A DNA stretch of 64,000 nucleotides from CAZUGO01 sp964619935. GTDB lineage: Bacteria; Planctomycetota; Phycisphaerae; UBA1845; CAIVHJ01. The notes under the pieces are model-generated. The model was not told the DNA's origin. It saw nothing but the letters and a program-made list of their open reading frames with translations, and searched no databases. Within the stretch, counting starts at the first letter, position 1, and every line of letters starts with the position of its first letter. The position numbers and the translations under genes were made by a program. The DNA lies in assembly GCA_964619935.1 (NCBI GenBank), contig CAZUGO010000036.1, forward strand, positions 1 to 64,000, written 5' to 3'. Shown in pieces: positions 33,496-41,374 of this stretch.

Positions 33496-35760
33496 TCAGA
33501 GAGCCGCGGCGGACCGGACGCAAAGTTGCAGGGCAGCGTTCTGGATGTCGGCTTCCGACGGCAACACGGTCAGTGCCGCCGGTCCCAGTGGGATGAAACA
33601 ATCAGCGGCCGCGACCCGGTGCATGGGCAGGTCGTGGCAGCCGCCTTCGATCAGTTGCGTGAAGATCGCCTCGCTGAGTCCGCCGGTCTTGCGGGTCTCG
33701 TCGACGACCAGCACCCGACCGGTCGCTCGAGCCTGGGCGCAGATGAACGGTCCGTTCAGCGGCTGCAGCCAGCGGAGATCGACCACCCGGGCAGCGATCC
33801 CGTGTTGGTCGCGCAGCCTGCGGGCGGCGCGCAGCGACAGGTAAACGCCGTTACAGAACGAAATGATGGTCAGGTCGCCGGCATCGGGATGGTACACGCG
33901 CCCTTCGCCAAGCCGCGCCGCCCGCTCCTGCGGCGGGTAGGCCGCCAGCCACAGGCCGTCCTTGGGGTCGTGCAAGTCCTTGGTCATGTACAGGGCGATG
34001 GGCTCGAGAAACAGCACCACCCGGCCGTCGATCGCCGCCAGGGCGAAGCAGGTTCGCAGCAACTCGACCGCGTCGTCACCACGGGCGGGGGCGGCGAGGA
34101 TCACGCCGGGAATGTCGCGCAGCGGGGCGACCGTGTTGTCGTTGTGGAAATGGCCGCCAAAGCCCTTCTGATAGGCAAACGAGGCGATCCGCGCCACCAT
34201 GGGGTTGCGGAACTGACCCCGCGAAAAAAACTGCATGCTCGAGGCTTCGCCGCGGATCTGATCGCAGGCATTGTGGAAATAGGCCAGGTACTGGATCTCC
34301 GGGATGGGCAGCAGGCCCATTTGTCCGGCGCCCAGGGCCAAGCCCAGGATGTCGGTCTCATCGAGCAGCGTGTTGAACACCCGGCCCAACCCGAACTGCT
34401 GGCTGAGCCCGGAGGTCACGTGGTAGACCCCGCCCTTGCGGGCGACGTCCTCACCGAACAAAATCGTGTGGGGGTACTTGGTCATCATGTCGCGCAGGGC
34501 GTAGTTGATCATCACGGCCAGGTGTCGTGGTTGTGATTCTTCCGGTAGCCCATGCCCGGCGGCGAAGCCCTGGAGCCGTTCGGCTGCCGGGACCGGGCGG
34601 GTTGCTTCGGCCATGACTTCCTGCGGATGGTACGGGGCCAGCGGGGCAACGATTTGTTCGAGGGTCGTGAGCTTGGGCCGGGTGACCGCGGTTTCCGCCT
34701 GTTCGGCGACGTCGCGGCGCACGGCTTCGTAGGCATCCAGCGCGGCCTGCGGGGTCAGCAGCCCGTACTGCAGGACCAGTTCGGCCGAGCGCAATAGCGG
34801 ATCCTGCCGTTCGGCGGTCTCGAGTTCCTGCACCGAGCGATATTCCAGCTCCATGTCGCTGCCGGCGTGGCCCAGCAGGCGGACGACTTTCAGGTGCAGG
34901 AACACCGGCATGCGCTGCTGGCGGCAGTGTTCAACGGCCCGGCGGGCGGCTTCGTGGGCCTCCAGCAGATTGCAGCCGTCGGCGCTGTAATAGGCAAAGC
35001 CCGAACGGTTGGCGAAAGTATGTTCGATCCATCCCGGCGGGGTCCGCACCGAGATACCCCAGCCGTTGTCCTCGCACACCAGCATCACCGGCACCGGCAG
35101 CTTTTGATACGACAGCCAGCGGGCGGCGTTGATGCCGGCCAGGGCGGTGGCATGATTTACCGTGGCATCGCCGAAGGTGCACAGCACGATGCTGTCGCCG
35201 GGGATCTCCAGCGTCCAGCCGCGGCGGGTCGCCCGGCGGATGGCCACGGCCGCCCCGATGGCCTTGGGCAGGTGGCTGGCGATGGTCGAGGTCTGCGGCG
35301 GGATCCACAGCGCGCGGCTGCCCCAGACCTTGTGTCGTCCGCCCGAGATCGGATCCTCGCTGCTGGCGACCAGGCTGAGCAGGATGTCGCGGGTGATCGT
35401 CTGCCCGGCGACCTGCTTGCTGCGCTGAATGACCAGCGCGCCGCTACGGTAGTGCAGGAATGCCGGATCGGTCGGCCGGGTCAGCGCCCCCAACACCACG
35501 TTGCCTTCGTGCCCGGTGCTGCTGATGGTGTAATAGCCCTGGTCGCGGGCCCGCAATTGGCGGGCGATCAGATCCAGGTGTCGCGAGCGCATTTGCGATT
35601 CGAACAGGTCCAGGCACTGCCGGCCGGTCAAGGCGTAGCCCTTGCACAACACGGCGTCCAGATCCGCCGGCGGCGGCGTGGCGCCGTGGGCTTCGTCCCA
35701 GGACCTGACCTGGCGCCCGAAGTTTTCGTCGATGATGGCGGCTCGGTTGAAGGTGCTCAT
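33496..35760 (-). CDS. 2-oxoacid dehydrogenase E1, fused alpha and beta subunits
   Basis: A 754-residue thiamin-diphosphate enzyme that decarboxylates a 2-oxoacid and passes the acyl group to E2 lipoate. Residues 1-370 are the E1 alpha half, with the ThDP motif GDATVN (197-202) through EDNGWGIS (230-237). Residues about 425-754 are the beta half (YPHTILFGEDVARKGGVYHVTSG, RVLVVDETRKTGGLSEAIFTQL). Such fusions are known in several phyla, mostly for branched-chain or similar oxoacids. It follows the glutaryl-CoA dehydrogenase gene by 26 bases. No E2 or E3 gene is in the window, so it must borrow them. The pairing suggests 2-oxoadipate or branched-chain use; this is inference. Confidence 0.87.
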   Translation of the reverse strand: MSTFNRAAIIDENFGRQVRSWDEAHGATPPPADLDAVLCKGYALTGRQCLDLFESQMRSRHLDLIARQLRARDQGYYTISSTGHEGNVVLGALTRPTDPAFLHYRSGALVIQRSKQVAGQTITRDILLSLVASSEDPISGGRHKVWGSRALWIPPQTSTIASHLPKAIGAAVAIRRATRRGWTLEIPGDSIVLCTFGDATVNHATALAGINAARWLSYQKLPVPVMLVCEDNGWGISVRTPPGWIEHTFANRSGFAYYSADGCNLLEAHEAARRAVEHCRQQRMPVFLHLKVVRLLGHAGSDMELEYRSVQELETAERQDPLLRSAELVLQYGLLTPQAALDAYEAVRRDVAEQAETAVTRPKLTTLEQIVAPLAPYHPQEVMAEATRPVPAAERLQGFAAGHGLPEESQPRHLAVMINYALRDMMTKYPHTILFGEDVARKGGVYHVTSGLSQQFGLGRVFNTLLDETDILGLALGAGQMGLLPIPEIQYLAYFHNACDQIRGEASSMQFFSRGQFRNPMVARIASFAYQKGFGGHFHNDNTVAPLRDIPGVILAAPARGDDAVELLRTCFALAAIDGRVVLFLEPIALYMTKDLHDPKDGLWLAAYPPQERAARLGEGRVYHPDAGDLTIISFCNGVYLSLRAARRLRDQHGIAARVVDLRWLQPLNGPFICAQARATGRVLVVDETRKTGGLSEAIFTQLIEGGCHDLPMHRVAAADCFIPLGPAALTVLPSEADIQNAALQLCVRSAAAL

Positions 35761-35786
35761 GGTCTGCTCGCGCCGGCCGCCGCCGG

Positions 35787-36944
35787 TCAGAACGCTCCGT
35801 GGCCGGTCAGTTCGCGTCCGACGATCAACTGATGGATGGTTTCGGTCCCTTCGTAGGTGATCACGCTCTCCAGGTTCAACATGTGCCGAATGGGGCAGCA
35901 CTCCACGCAGATGCCGCCGGCGCCCAGCAGATCGCGGGCATCCCGGGCGACGTCCATGGCCATGCGGCAGTTGTTCCATTTGGCCAGCGACACCTGGGTG
36001 TGGTGCATGGTTCCGGCATCCTTCAGGCGGCCCAGTTGCAGCACCAGCAGGTTGGCGGTAGTGATCTGCCGGACCATGTCGGCCAGTCGGATCTGGATGG
36101 CCTGCTTGTGTGCCAGCGGCGAGCCGAACAACTGGCGAATCTTGGCGAACGCGACGGCTTCCCGGTAGCACGCCTGGGCCGCCCCGACGGCGCCCCAGGC
36201 GATTCCGTAGCGAGCCTGGGTCAGGCAGCTCAGCGGCGCTCCCAAGCCCTTGGCTGCGGCTAGCCGATTGGCATCAGGCACGCGGCAGTCCTGGAAGAAC
36301 AGTTCAGAAGTGTGCGAGGCCCGCAGCGAAAACTTCCGCTTGATGTCGCGGGTCGAGTAGCCATCGGTGCCCTGCTCGACCACCAGCCCGATGATGCCGT
36401 CGCCACCGTCGGCCCAGACCACCGCCAGATGGGCGATGGTGCCGTTGGTGATCCACATCTTGGCGCCATTCAGCACCCAGTCATTGCCATCGCGGACCGC
36501 CTTGGTCTTCATGGTGCCGGGATCGCTGCCGCCGTCGGGTTCGGTCAGGCCGAAGCAGCCGATCAACTCGGCGGTGGCCATCTTCGGCAGCCAGCGCTCT
36601 TTCTGGGCCGCACTGCCGTAGGCCAGGATCGGATACATGCACAGACTGCTTTGCACCGAGGCAAAGCTGCGCAGCCCGCTGTCGCCGCGCTCCAGCTCCT
36701 GCATGATCAAGCCGTACATGACGTTGTTGAGCCCGGCGCAACCGTAGCCGTCGATGGTCGGACCGAGCAGGCCCATCTCGGCCATCTCCGGGACCAGTTC
36801 TATCGGAAACCGCTCGTGTTCAAAGCAATCCGCGATGATCGGCAGCACACGATCATCGACCCACCGACCCACCAGATCTTGAATCTGGCGTTCGTCATCG
36901 GTTAGCGCTTCGCGAACGGCATAGAAATCCAGCGCCTCTGGCAT
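35787..36944 (-). CDS. Glutaryl-CoA dehydrogenase-type acyl-CoA dehydrogenase
   Basis: A 385-residue FAD flavoprotein of the acyl-CoA dehydrogenase family. Hallmarks of the glutaryl-CoA branch are LRSFASVQSSL with Arg92 and Ser96, matching the glutarate-binding Arg94/Ser98 of the human enzyme, CFGLTEPDGGSDPG at the flavin, and the catalytic Glu365 in TYEGTETIHQL near the end. It would oxidise and decarboxylate glutaryl-CoA to crotonyl-CoA in lysine or tryptophan breakdown. AAAGGAGG lies 2 bases before a first ATG (36947) and 5 before a second (36944), so the second is preferred. It heads an apparent operon with the E1 fusion. Confidence 0.88.
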   Translation of the reverse strand: MPEALDFYAVREALTDDERQIQDLVGRWVDDRVLPIIADCFEHERFPIELVPEMAEMGLLGPTIDGYGCAGLNNVMYGLIMQELERGDSGLRSFASVQSSLCMYPILAYGSAAQKERWLPKMATAELIGCFGLTEPDGGSDPGTMKTKAVRDGNDWVLNGAKMWITNGTIAHLAVVWADGGDGIIGLVVEQGTDGYSTRDIKRKFSLRASHTSELFFQDCRVPDANRLAAAKGLGAPLSCLTQARYGIAWGAVGAAQACYREAVAFAKIRQLFGSPLAHKQAIQIRLADMVRQITTANLLVLQLGRLKDAGTMHHTQVSLAKWNNCRMAMDVARDARDLLGAGGICVECCPIRHMLNLESVITYEGTETIHQLIVGRELTGHGAF

Positions 36945-37167
36945 CATGTCCTCCTTTGAACGGGCTCGTCCTGCGACGCCTGACCGTCATCGCGGTGTGG
37001 CCGGGTTGCCTATTGTGGTCGAATCTGCCCGGAAATGCTACTGGATCGGCGGCCCGCAGCATGCCGGCGCTCGACCGGCCTTGCCGGCGGCATCGGGCGT
37101 GAACTGGCAGTGCCTGGGGTGAGTGGATACAATGCAAGGGTCACCCGAACCGAGGACGTGCCACCCC

Positions 37168-37461
37168 ATGATCCAGTGCAGCCAGTGTGAGTTTTGTCAT
37201 CGCGGACCCGGTGGAGAGGTTACCTTCACCTGCGATCCGTTCTCGAACATCAAAGAGCCGGAATGCCTGGTCAAGTGGCAACTGCTCAAGCTCAACGCCA
37301 TGCTTGACTACCAGGAGCGCATGCAGGACATCTACGATCGTCTGGGGCCGATGCAGGAGAAGCTGTTCCAATACATGGAACGCGAGATCGAAGATCAGGA
37401 GCAGGCCGATCGTTGGAAGCAGAGCGGCGACGATGAGGATGAAGACGACGACGACTACTGA
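37168..37461 (+). CDS. Small Cys-motif protein, conserved planctomycete type
   Basis: A 97-residue cytoplasmic protein of unknown function. The N-terminus has Cys4, Cys7, Cys10, Cys22 and Cys33 (IQCSQCEFCHRG, FTCDPF, EPECLVKW), a likely metal site. Residues about 40-85 are a charged helix (LDYQERMQDIYDRLGP, LFQYMEREIEDQEQADRW) that may form a coiled coil, and the tail is acidic (EDEDDDD). I believe similar proteins occur in other planctomycetes, from memory only. The start at 37168 places the Cys cluster at the N-terminus; an in-frame ATG at 37123 would add 15 unlike residues. Its 3' end overlaps the feoB stop by 7 bases on the other strand. Confidence 0.68.
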   Translation: MIQCSQCEFCHRGPGGEVTFTCDPFSNIKEPECLVKWQLLKLNAMLDYQERMQDIYDRLGPMQEKLFQYMEREIEDQEQADRWKQSGDDEDEDDDDY

Positions 37462-39620
37462 CCTGCCCAGCCCAGGGCCGCCAAGGCCTGGTAAGTCCCC
37501 AGCGAACCTCCATACGCCAGCCCACTCATATACACGAACATGAACACCGGCCAGCGCCAACTGTTGGTCTCGCGGCGAACCACCCCCAGGGTGGAGGCGC
37601 ATTGGCAGGCGAGCACGTAGAACACCATCAGGCTGATGCCGCTGGCCGGCGTGTAGACCTTTCGGCCGTCAGGCCAGGTATCGGCCGCGAGGTGGTTTCG
37701 CAGCGGCTCGGAAGCCTCGTCGGCCTCGCTGCCCACGCCGTAGACGATGCCCATGGTGCTGACAAAGACTTCGCGGGCGGCAAAGCTGGCAGTCAGCCCG
37801 ATTCCGATCTTCCAGTCGAACCCCAGCGGCTCGATGGCCGGCTCCATCCACTTGCCGATCCGTCCCATGAAGCTCTGGCGGAGCTGCAGCCCGGGATCGT
37901 TCCGGGCAGAGGCGGCATCGGCCCGGGGAAAGGAAGCCAGGGCCCACAAGAGGATGCTGACCGCAAAGATCAGGGTGCCGGCGTCCTTAAGGAACAACAC
38001 ACTGCGCTGCCACATGGTCCGCAGGATGACCCGGAGCGACGGCCGACGATAGGGCGGCAGCTCGATCAGGAAGCCGGGCTGCGGCCCCTTGAATACCGTG
38101 CGCTTCAGCACAAAGGCGGTTCCGAGGGCAGCGGCGATCCCCAGCAGATACATCGACAGCATAATCCCGGATTGCAACCAGATGCTGCCGGAGAACACCG
38201 CCCCGATCAGGATGACATACACCGGCAGGCGCGCCGAGCAACTCATGAACGGCGCGATCAGAATGGTCACGAAGCGGTCCCGGCGCTGCTCGATGGTTCG
38301 GGCCGCCATGATGCCGGGAATGGCGCAGGCGAAACTGCTCAATAATGGAATGAAGCTCTTGCCCGGCAACCCGACCTTGCTCATCAGCCGGTGCATCAGC
38401 AATGCGGCACGGGCCATGTAGCCGGTGTCCTCCAGCAGGCAGATGAACAGGAACAAGATGCAGATTTGAGGCACGAACACCACCACCGCCCCGACGCCGG
38501 CGATCACACCGTCGATCAACAGGCTGCGCAGCAGTCCCGCGGGCAGCCCGGCGGCCAGCCGGTCGCCCAAGAACCGCAGCCCACCTTCCATGAGATCCAT
38601 CAACGGCTCCGCGCCGCTGAAGATGGACAAGAACATGACGAACATCAGCGCCGAGAAGATGGCCGTGCCGCTCAGCGGATGAGTCAGCAACCGGTCGACG
38701 CGATCGGTTCGCCGCGCTTCAGGCGCCGCATGCGCTGCCGTGACCGCGGCCACCAGGTTGCGGACCGCCTGGTAGCGACACTGGAAGATCGCCGACTCGG
38801 GGTCGCGGATTCCGGCATTCCGGAGGCGGCCTCGGGCCTGGCCCACAGCCTCGTGGATCAGCCGGGCGGCGCCATCGCGGTGCTCGGCGAAATTGGCCCC
38901 ACCGGCCAGCATCAGGGCGGCCAGCCGGTCGTGATGCCGGCAGGCCGCGCTCAATGCCCGGACCGGTTCGTGCAGTTCATCGACCTCCGCCCCGATGGCC
39001 GCGGGCAGTTCCCAGGGCAGGCGCTGCCCAATCCGCAAGTCACGGTCCGCAAGCACCTGCTTGAGTTCATGAATCCCGGACCTGCGGTTCCCGATGGTTC
39101 CGACCACGGCGACGCCCAGCAGGGCGCTGAGCCGAGCAGTGTCCAGTCGGTCGCCGTGGCGCACGGCGGCATCCATCATGTTGCAGCACAGCACCGCCGG
39201 GATTCCAAGATCGATGATCTGGGTGGCCAGTTGCAGGTTGCGTTGCAGGTTTCCGGCGTCGACCACGATCAGTGCGGCGTCGACCGGGTCGACATCGCTG
39301 AGCAATCCCAGAAGAGCATCACGGGCGATGCACTCGTCGGCGCTGCGCGGAATCAGGCTGTACAACCCCGGCAGATCAATGAGGGTCAGGCTGTCGCCCG
39401 CTGCGGCCAGCCTGGCCTCGCGGCGCTCCACGGTCACACCCGGATAGTTGGCCACCTTGTGGTGCATTCCGGTCAGGGCGTTGAAAAGCGTGGTCTTCCC
39501 CGAGTTGGGGTTGCCCATGACCGCTACGCGGGAGATTCTCGACGAGGTCGCGGGTTGCTTCACTGACGTGCTGCTCATGACGTCGGGTTCGGATCGGGGT
39601 CTGGATGACGCCGTGTTCAT
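37455..39620 (-). CDS. feoB: Ferrous iron transport protein B
   Basis: A 721-residue inner-membrane Fe(II) transporter. The N-terminal G domain has G1 GNPNSGKTT (36-44), the ANYPGVTVE region for G2, G3 DLPGLYSL and G4 NMMD. The membrane part includes FMSCSARLPVYVILIGAVF and GLTASFAAREVFVSTMGIVYG, the Gate motifs. Length is a little short of E. coli FeoB (773). feoA precedes it by 29 bases, so both are probably driven from the promoter and operator at 40105-40159. The start could be residue 15 (ATG at 39578); neither ATG has a strong ribosome site. Confidence 0.94.
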   Translation of the reverse strand: MNTASSRPRSEPDVMSSTSVKQPATSSRISRVAVMGNPNSGKTTLFNALTGMHHKVANYPGVTVERREARLAAAGDSLTLIDLPGLYSLIPRSADECIARDALLGLLSDVDPVDAALIVVDAGNLQRNLQLATQIIDLGIPAVLCCNMMDAAVRHGDRLDTARLSALLGVAVVGTIGNRRSGIHELKQVLADRDLRIGQRLPWELPAAIGAEVDELHEPVRALSAACRHHDRLAALMLAGGANFAEHRDGAARLIHEAVGQARGRLRNAGIRDPESAIFQCRYQAVRNLVAAVTAAHAAPEARRTDRVDRLLTHPLSGTAIFSALMFVMFLSIFSGAEPLMDLMEGGLRFLGDRLAAGLPAGLLRSLLIDGVIAGVGAVVVFVPQICILFLFICLLEDTGYMARAALLMHRLMSKVGLPGKSFIPLLSSFACAIPGIMAARTIEQRRDRFVTILIAPFMSCSARLPVYVILIGAVFSGSIWLQSGIMLSMYLLGIAAALGTAFVLKRTVFKGPQPGFLIELPPYRRPSLRVILRTMWQRSVLFLKDAGTLIFAVSILLWALASFPRADAASARNDPGLQLRQSFMGRIGKWMEPAIEPLGFDWKIGIGLTASFAAREVFVSTMGIVYGVGSEADEASEPLRNHLAADTWPDGRKVYTPASGISLMVFYVLACQCASTLGVVRRETNSWRWPVFMFVYMSGLAYGGSLGTYQALAALGWAGQ

Positions 39621-39649
39621 GTCCGGCGTCGGTTGACCGCTGCTGCCTG

Positions 39650-40090
39650 TTAGGAGAGGCCCGCGGTCCCGGTTTCAGAAGCGATCGCCCGCGCACAGGC
39701 CGTGACCCGTACCGCGGCCGCAAGGCGGGCGCAGATTCCGACGCGACCGCCGCCCACGCGGCAAACCATGGGATCGCCGGCGCACACCACTTCCAACGGT
39801 TCGCCTTCGCACACACCGAGTTCGCGCAGCCGCGCCGCATCGCCGTTGTCGGCGACGCATTGCACTCGAGCGTGCATGCCCCTCGGCAACGCCGACAGCA
39901 TTCCGCCGACCCCATCTTCCATCCGGCGCCCGGGGCTCGGCCGTCCCGGAGCGTCGGGGCCCGCGGCGCTGATCAGTGGTTGCAGCGGGCTCAGGCGACC
40001 CGCGGCGCATCTCACGGGATCCACCGCGAACCAACTCCGCAGCGAAGCCAGGCTCAGCAGCCGCTCGACAATCGACTCGGTGAGGCTCAT
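39650..40090 (-). CDS. feoA: FeoA-domain protein with N-terminal extension
   Basis: A 146-residue cytoplasmic protein whose last 80 residues form a FeoA SH3-like domain (ARVQCVADNGDAARLRELGV, GEPLEVVCAGDPMVCRVGGGRVGI). It is thought to assist FeoB in ferrous iron uptake. The first 60 residues are an extension not seen in E. coli FeoA (75 residues). Of two in-frame ATGs (40096 and 40090), the second is chosen because AAGGA is 7 bases upstream; it is too close to the first. Directly upstream lie a palindromic operator and a promoter. Confidence 0.85.
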   Translation of the reverse strand: MSLTESIVERLLSLASLRSWFAVDPVRCAAGRLSPLQPLISAAGPDAPGRPSPGRRMEDGVGGMLSALPRGMHARVQCVADNGDAARLRELGVCEGEPLEVVCAGDPMVCRVGGGRVGICARLAAAVRVTACARAIASETGTAGLS

Positions 40091-40104
40091 GGACATGTCC
40101 TTGC

Positions 40105-40127
40105 AAATTGAGACTGGGTCTCTATTT
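40105..40127 (-). promoter_or_regulatory. Palindromic operator at the feoA start site
   Basis: AAATTGAGAC and GTCTCTATTT form an inverted repeat with a 3-base centre, 9 of 10 positions symmetric. The core follows the 7-1-7 layout of Fur boxes (TGA-GA-CT around a central base), though with C/G where the enteric box has A/T. It lies just after the -10 box and covers the predicted start of transcription. A repressor here would block feoAB; Fur or a DtxR-type regulator in iron-replete cells is the natural guess. Confidence 0.55.
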
Positions 40128-40130
40128 GGA

Positions 40131-40159
40131 TTGATACACCAATCATCGACAGAATTCAA
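40131..40159 (-). promoter_or_regulatory. feoAB promoter
   Basis: On the minus strand TTGAAT (40159-40154) and TATCAA (40136-40131) are separated by exactly 17 bases. Start would be near 40124, inside the operator, with a leader of about 34 bases before the feoA ATG. Confidence 0.55.
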
Positions 40160-40218
40160 TGAATTCGCGAAATCTGTGCTAATTGATTGCCGCAGGTGGG
40201 TTTGCGAGGGGGATTACG

Positions 40219-40587
40219 TCAGGTGCCGAACTGGGACTTGGGTGGTGCCGCGGACCCGGCCGGTGGCTTGGCGGTAGGCGGGAGTTCACCGTCGCCCGAT
40301 TCACCGGATTGCAGCTTCATTTTCATCAGCCGCCCGACCTTGAACTTCACGGTCCGTTTGGAGGGCACACTGACCCGTTCGAGGGTCTTGGGATTCTGGG
40401 CCACGCGGGCGGCCCGGTACTTGCTCTCGAAGACGCCGAAATCGCGGAACTCCAAGCGGTTACCTTGTCCCAGCTCATCGATGATCTCGTCCAGAAAGCT
40501 CTGCACGATCCGTTTGACCACCACCCGCTTGTTGGATGTTTTTTCGGCGATGCGGTCGATAAGCTCCTTCTTGGTAATCGTTGACAT
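40219..40587 (-). CDS. HU/IHF-family DNA-binding protein with C-terminal tail
   Basis: A 122-residue histone-like protein. TITKKELIDRIAEKTSNKR is the typical HU/IHF opening, FRDFGVFESKYRAARVAQNP the beta-arm entry, with the intercalating proline in AQNPKT. A 30-residue Pro/Ala/Gly tail (PPTAKPPAGSAAPPK) extends beyond the usual 90-100 residues. It would bend DNA as a dimer. The ATG at 40587 gives the family N-terminus; another in-frame ATG at 40629 would add 14 residues. A candidate promoter lies at 40733-40761. The stop is 128 bases before feoA. Confidence 0.85.
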   Translation of the reverse strand: MSTITKKELIDRIAEKTSNKRVVVKRIVQSFLDEIIDELGQGNRLEFRDFGVFESKYRAARVAQNPKTLERVSVPSKRTVKFKVGRLMKMKLQSGESGDGELPPTAKPPAGSAAPPKSQFGT

Positions 40588-40894
40588 AAGATCAGCCCTG
40601 CTCTTGAGTTCGCGCTTTTGGTGACTCATCGGTGCAACCTTTGGGGCAGAGAGCCCATTGATTCGCCTGTGACTTCTATCGAGCAACGCTTGCAGGTTTC
40701 GCTCGCAACAAGCATTAGAATCGTCACAAGTCATCGTACAGTAGGGAGTTTTAGCAATCAAGACATTTCTGAGGGGCCGGCGGGCGTGCGCGGCTCGGTT
40801 CTTAAGCGCAACATATATAAGGAGTTATAGCCGTAGCCAACCAGGAAGGGCACACTCAGACATAAGGTATTGAATAATAACCAATTACAGCTAT
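40588..40894. other. 307-base intergenic region with the HU-gene leader
   Basis: This stretch is more AT-rich than its surroundings. It holds the candidate promoter of the HU/IHF-like gene and, toward 40820, a plus-strand AAGGAG followed at once by stop codons, so no gene there. An AT-rich inverted repeat TTGAATA/TATTCAA (40870-40898) spans the stop of the next minus-strand gene and might be a weak terminator. Confidence 0.5.
40733..40761 (-). promoter_or_regulatory. Candidate promoter of the HU/IHF-like gene
   Basis: On the minus strand TTGATT (40761-40756) and TACGAT (40738-40733) stand 17 bases apart. Start would be near 40726, a leader of about 139 bases to the ATG at 40587. Confidence 0.4.
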
Positions 40895-41224
40895 TCAACG
40901 GTGTCCCGAGCCCATTCGGACGCTGCTGAATGTCCGCCGGAAGTAGTCACGATTGGGTAGGCGGAGGCCTTGGAGATCGTAATACCACTCGCGGTAGCGA
41001 ATCGACTCATCAATTCCAGCGAAGGTCGGTGCCCGGAGCAGGTCCTCGCGGGAGGCGTAGCGCTCGGGGTTGAAGGTGGTGGGTTCCAGGTCGAACAAAA
41101 GGTGCGGGCGGGGGTCGCTGAATGAACCCGGCAGGGCCGGTTCGGCTTGCTGCCGTGGTGCGGCGCAGCCGGCGCCCAGCGCGGCGAACGCCCAGACCGT
41201 CAGACATGCCATCGGGTGCTTCAT
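40895..41224 (-). CDS. Small lipoprotein, unknown function
   Basis: A 109-residue predicted lipoprotein: MKHPMACLTVWAFAALGAGC has a lipobox LGAGC with Cys20. The remainder is polar with no recognised domain; it contains LLFDLEPTTFNPERYASRED and YREWYYDLQGLRLPNRDYF. The ATG at 41224 has GGAG 8 bases upstream. It is divergent from the membrane-protein gene, with about 150 bases between them. Confidence 0.6.
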   Translation of the reverse strand: MKHPMACLTVWAFAALGAGCAAPRQQAEPALPGSFSDPRPHLLFDLEPTTFNPERYASREDLLRAPTFAGIDESIRYREWYYDLQGLRLPNRDYFRRTFSSVRMGSGHR

Positions 41225-41374
41225 TCCCTTTTCTCCGCCCCTCTCTTCTGCTTTAATTGTAGGGAAGAGAACGTCTTAAAATCAATCCCCCGGCACCGCG
41301 GGCCAGGCTTGGCACCGGTCATCGCCCTGATTACCGGACTCAAGGGTGCAGGGTATCTGGCGGTCAAGGCCTTC

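Noticed and set aside
40870..40898. TTGAATA/TATTCAA inverted repeat as an operator
   Set aside because: It spans the stop of a minus-strand gene and has a 15-base centre; at best a weak terminator.
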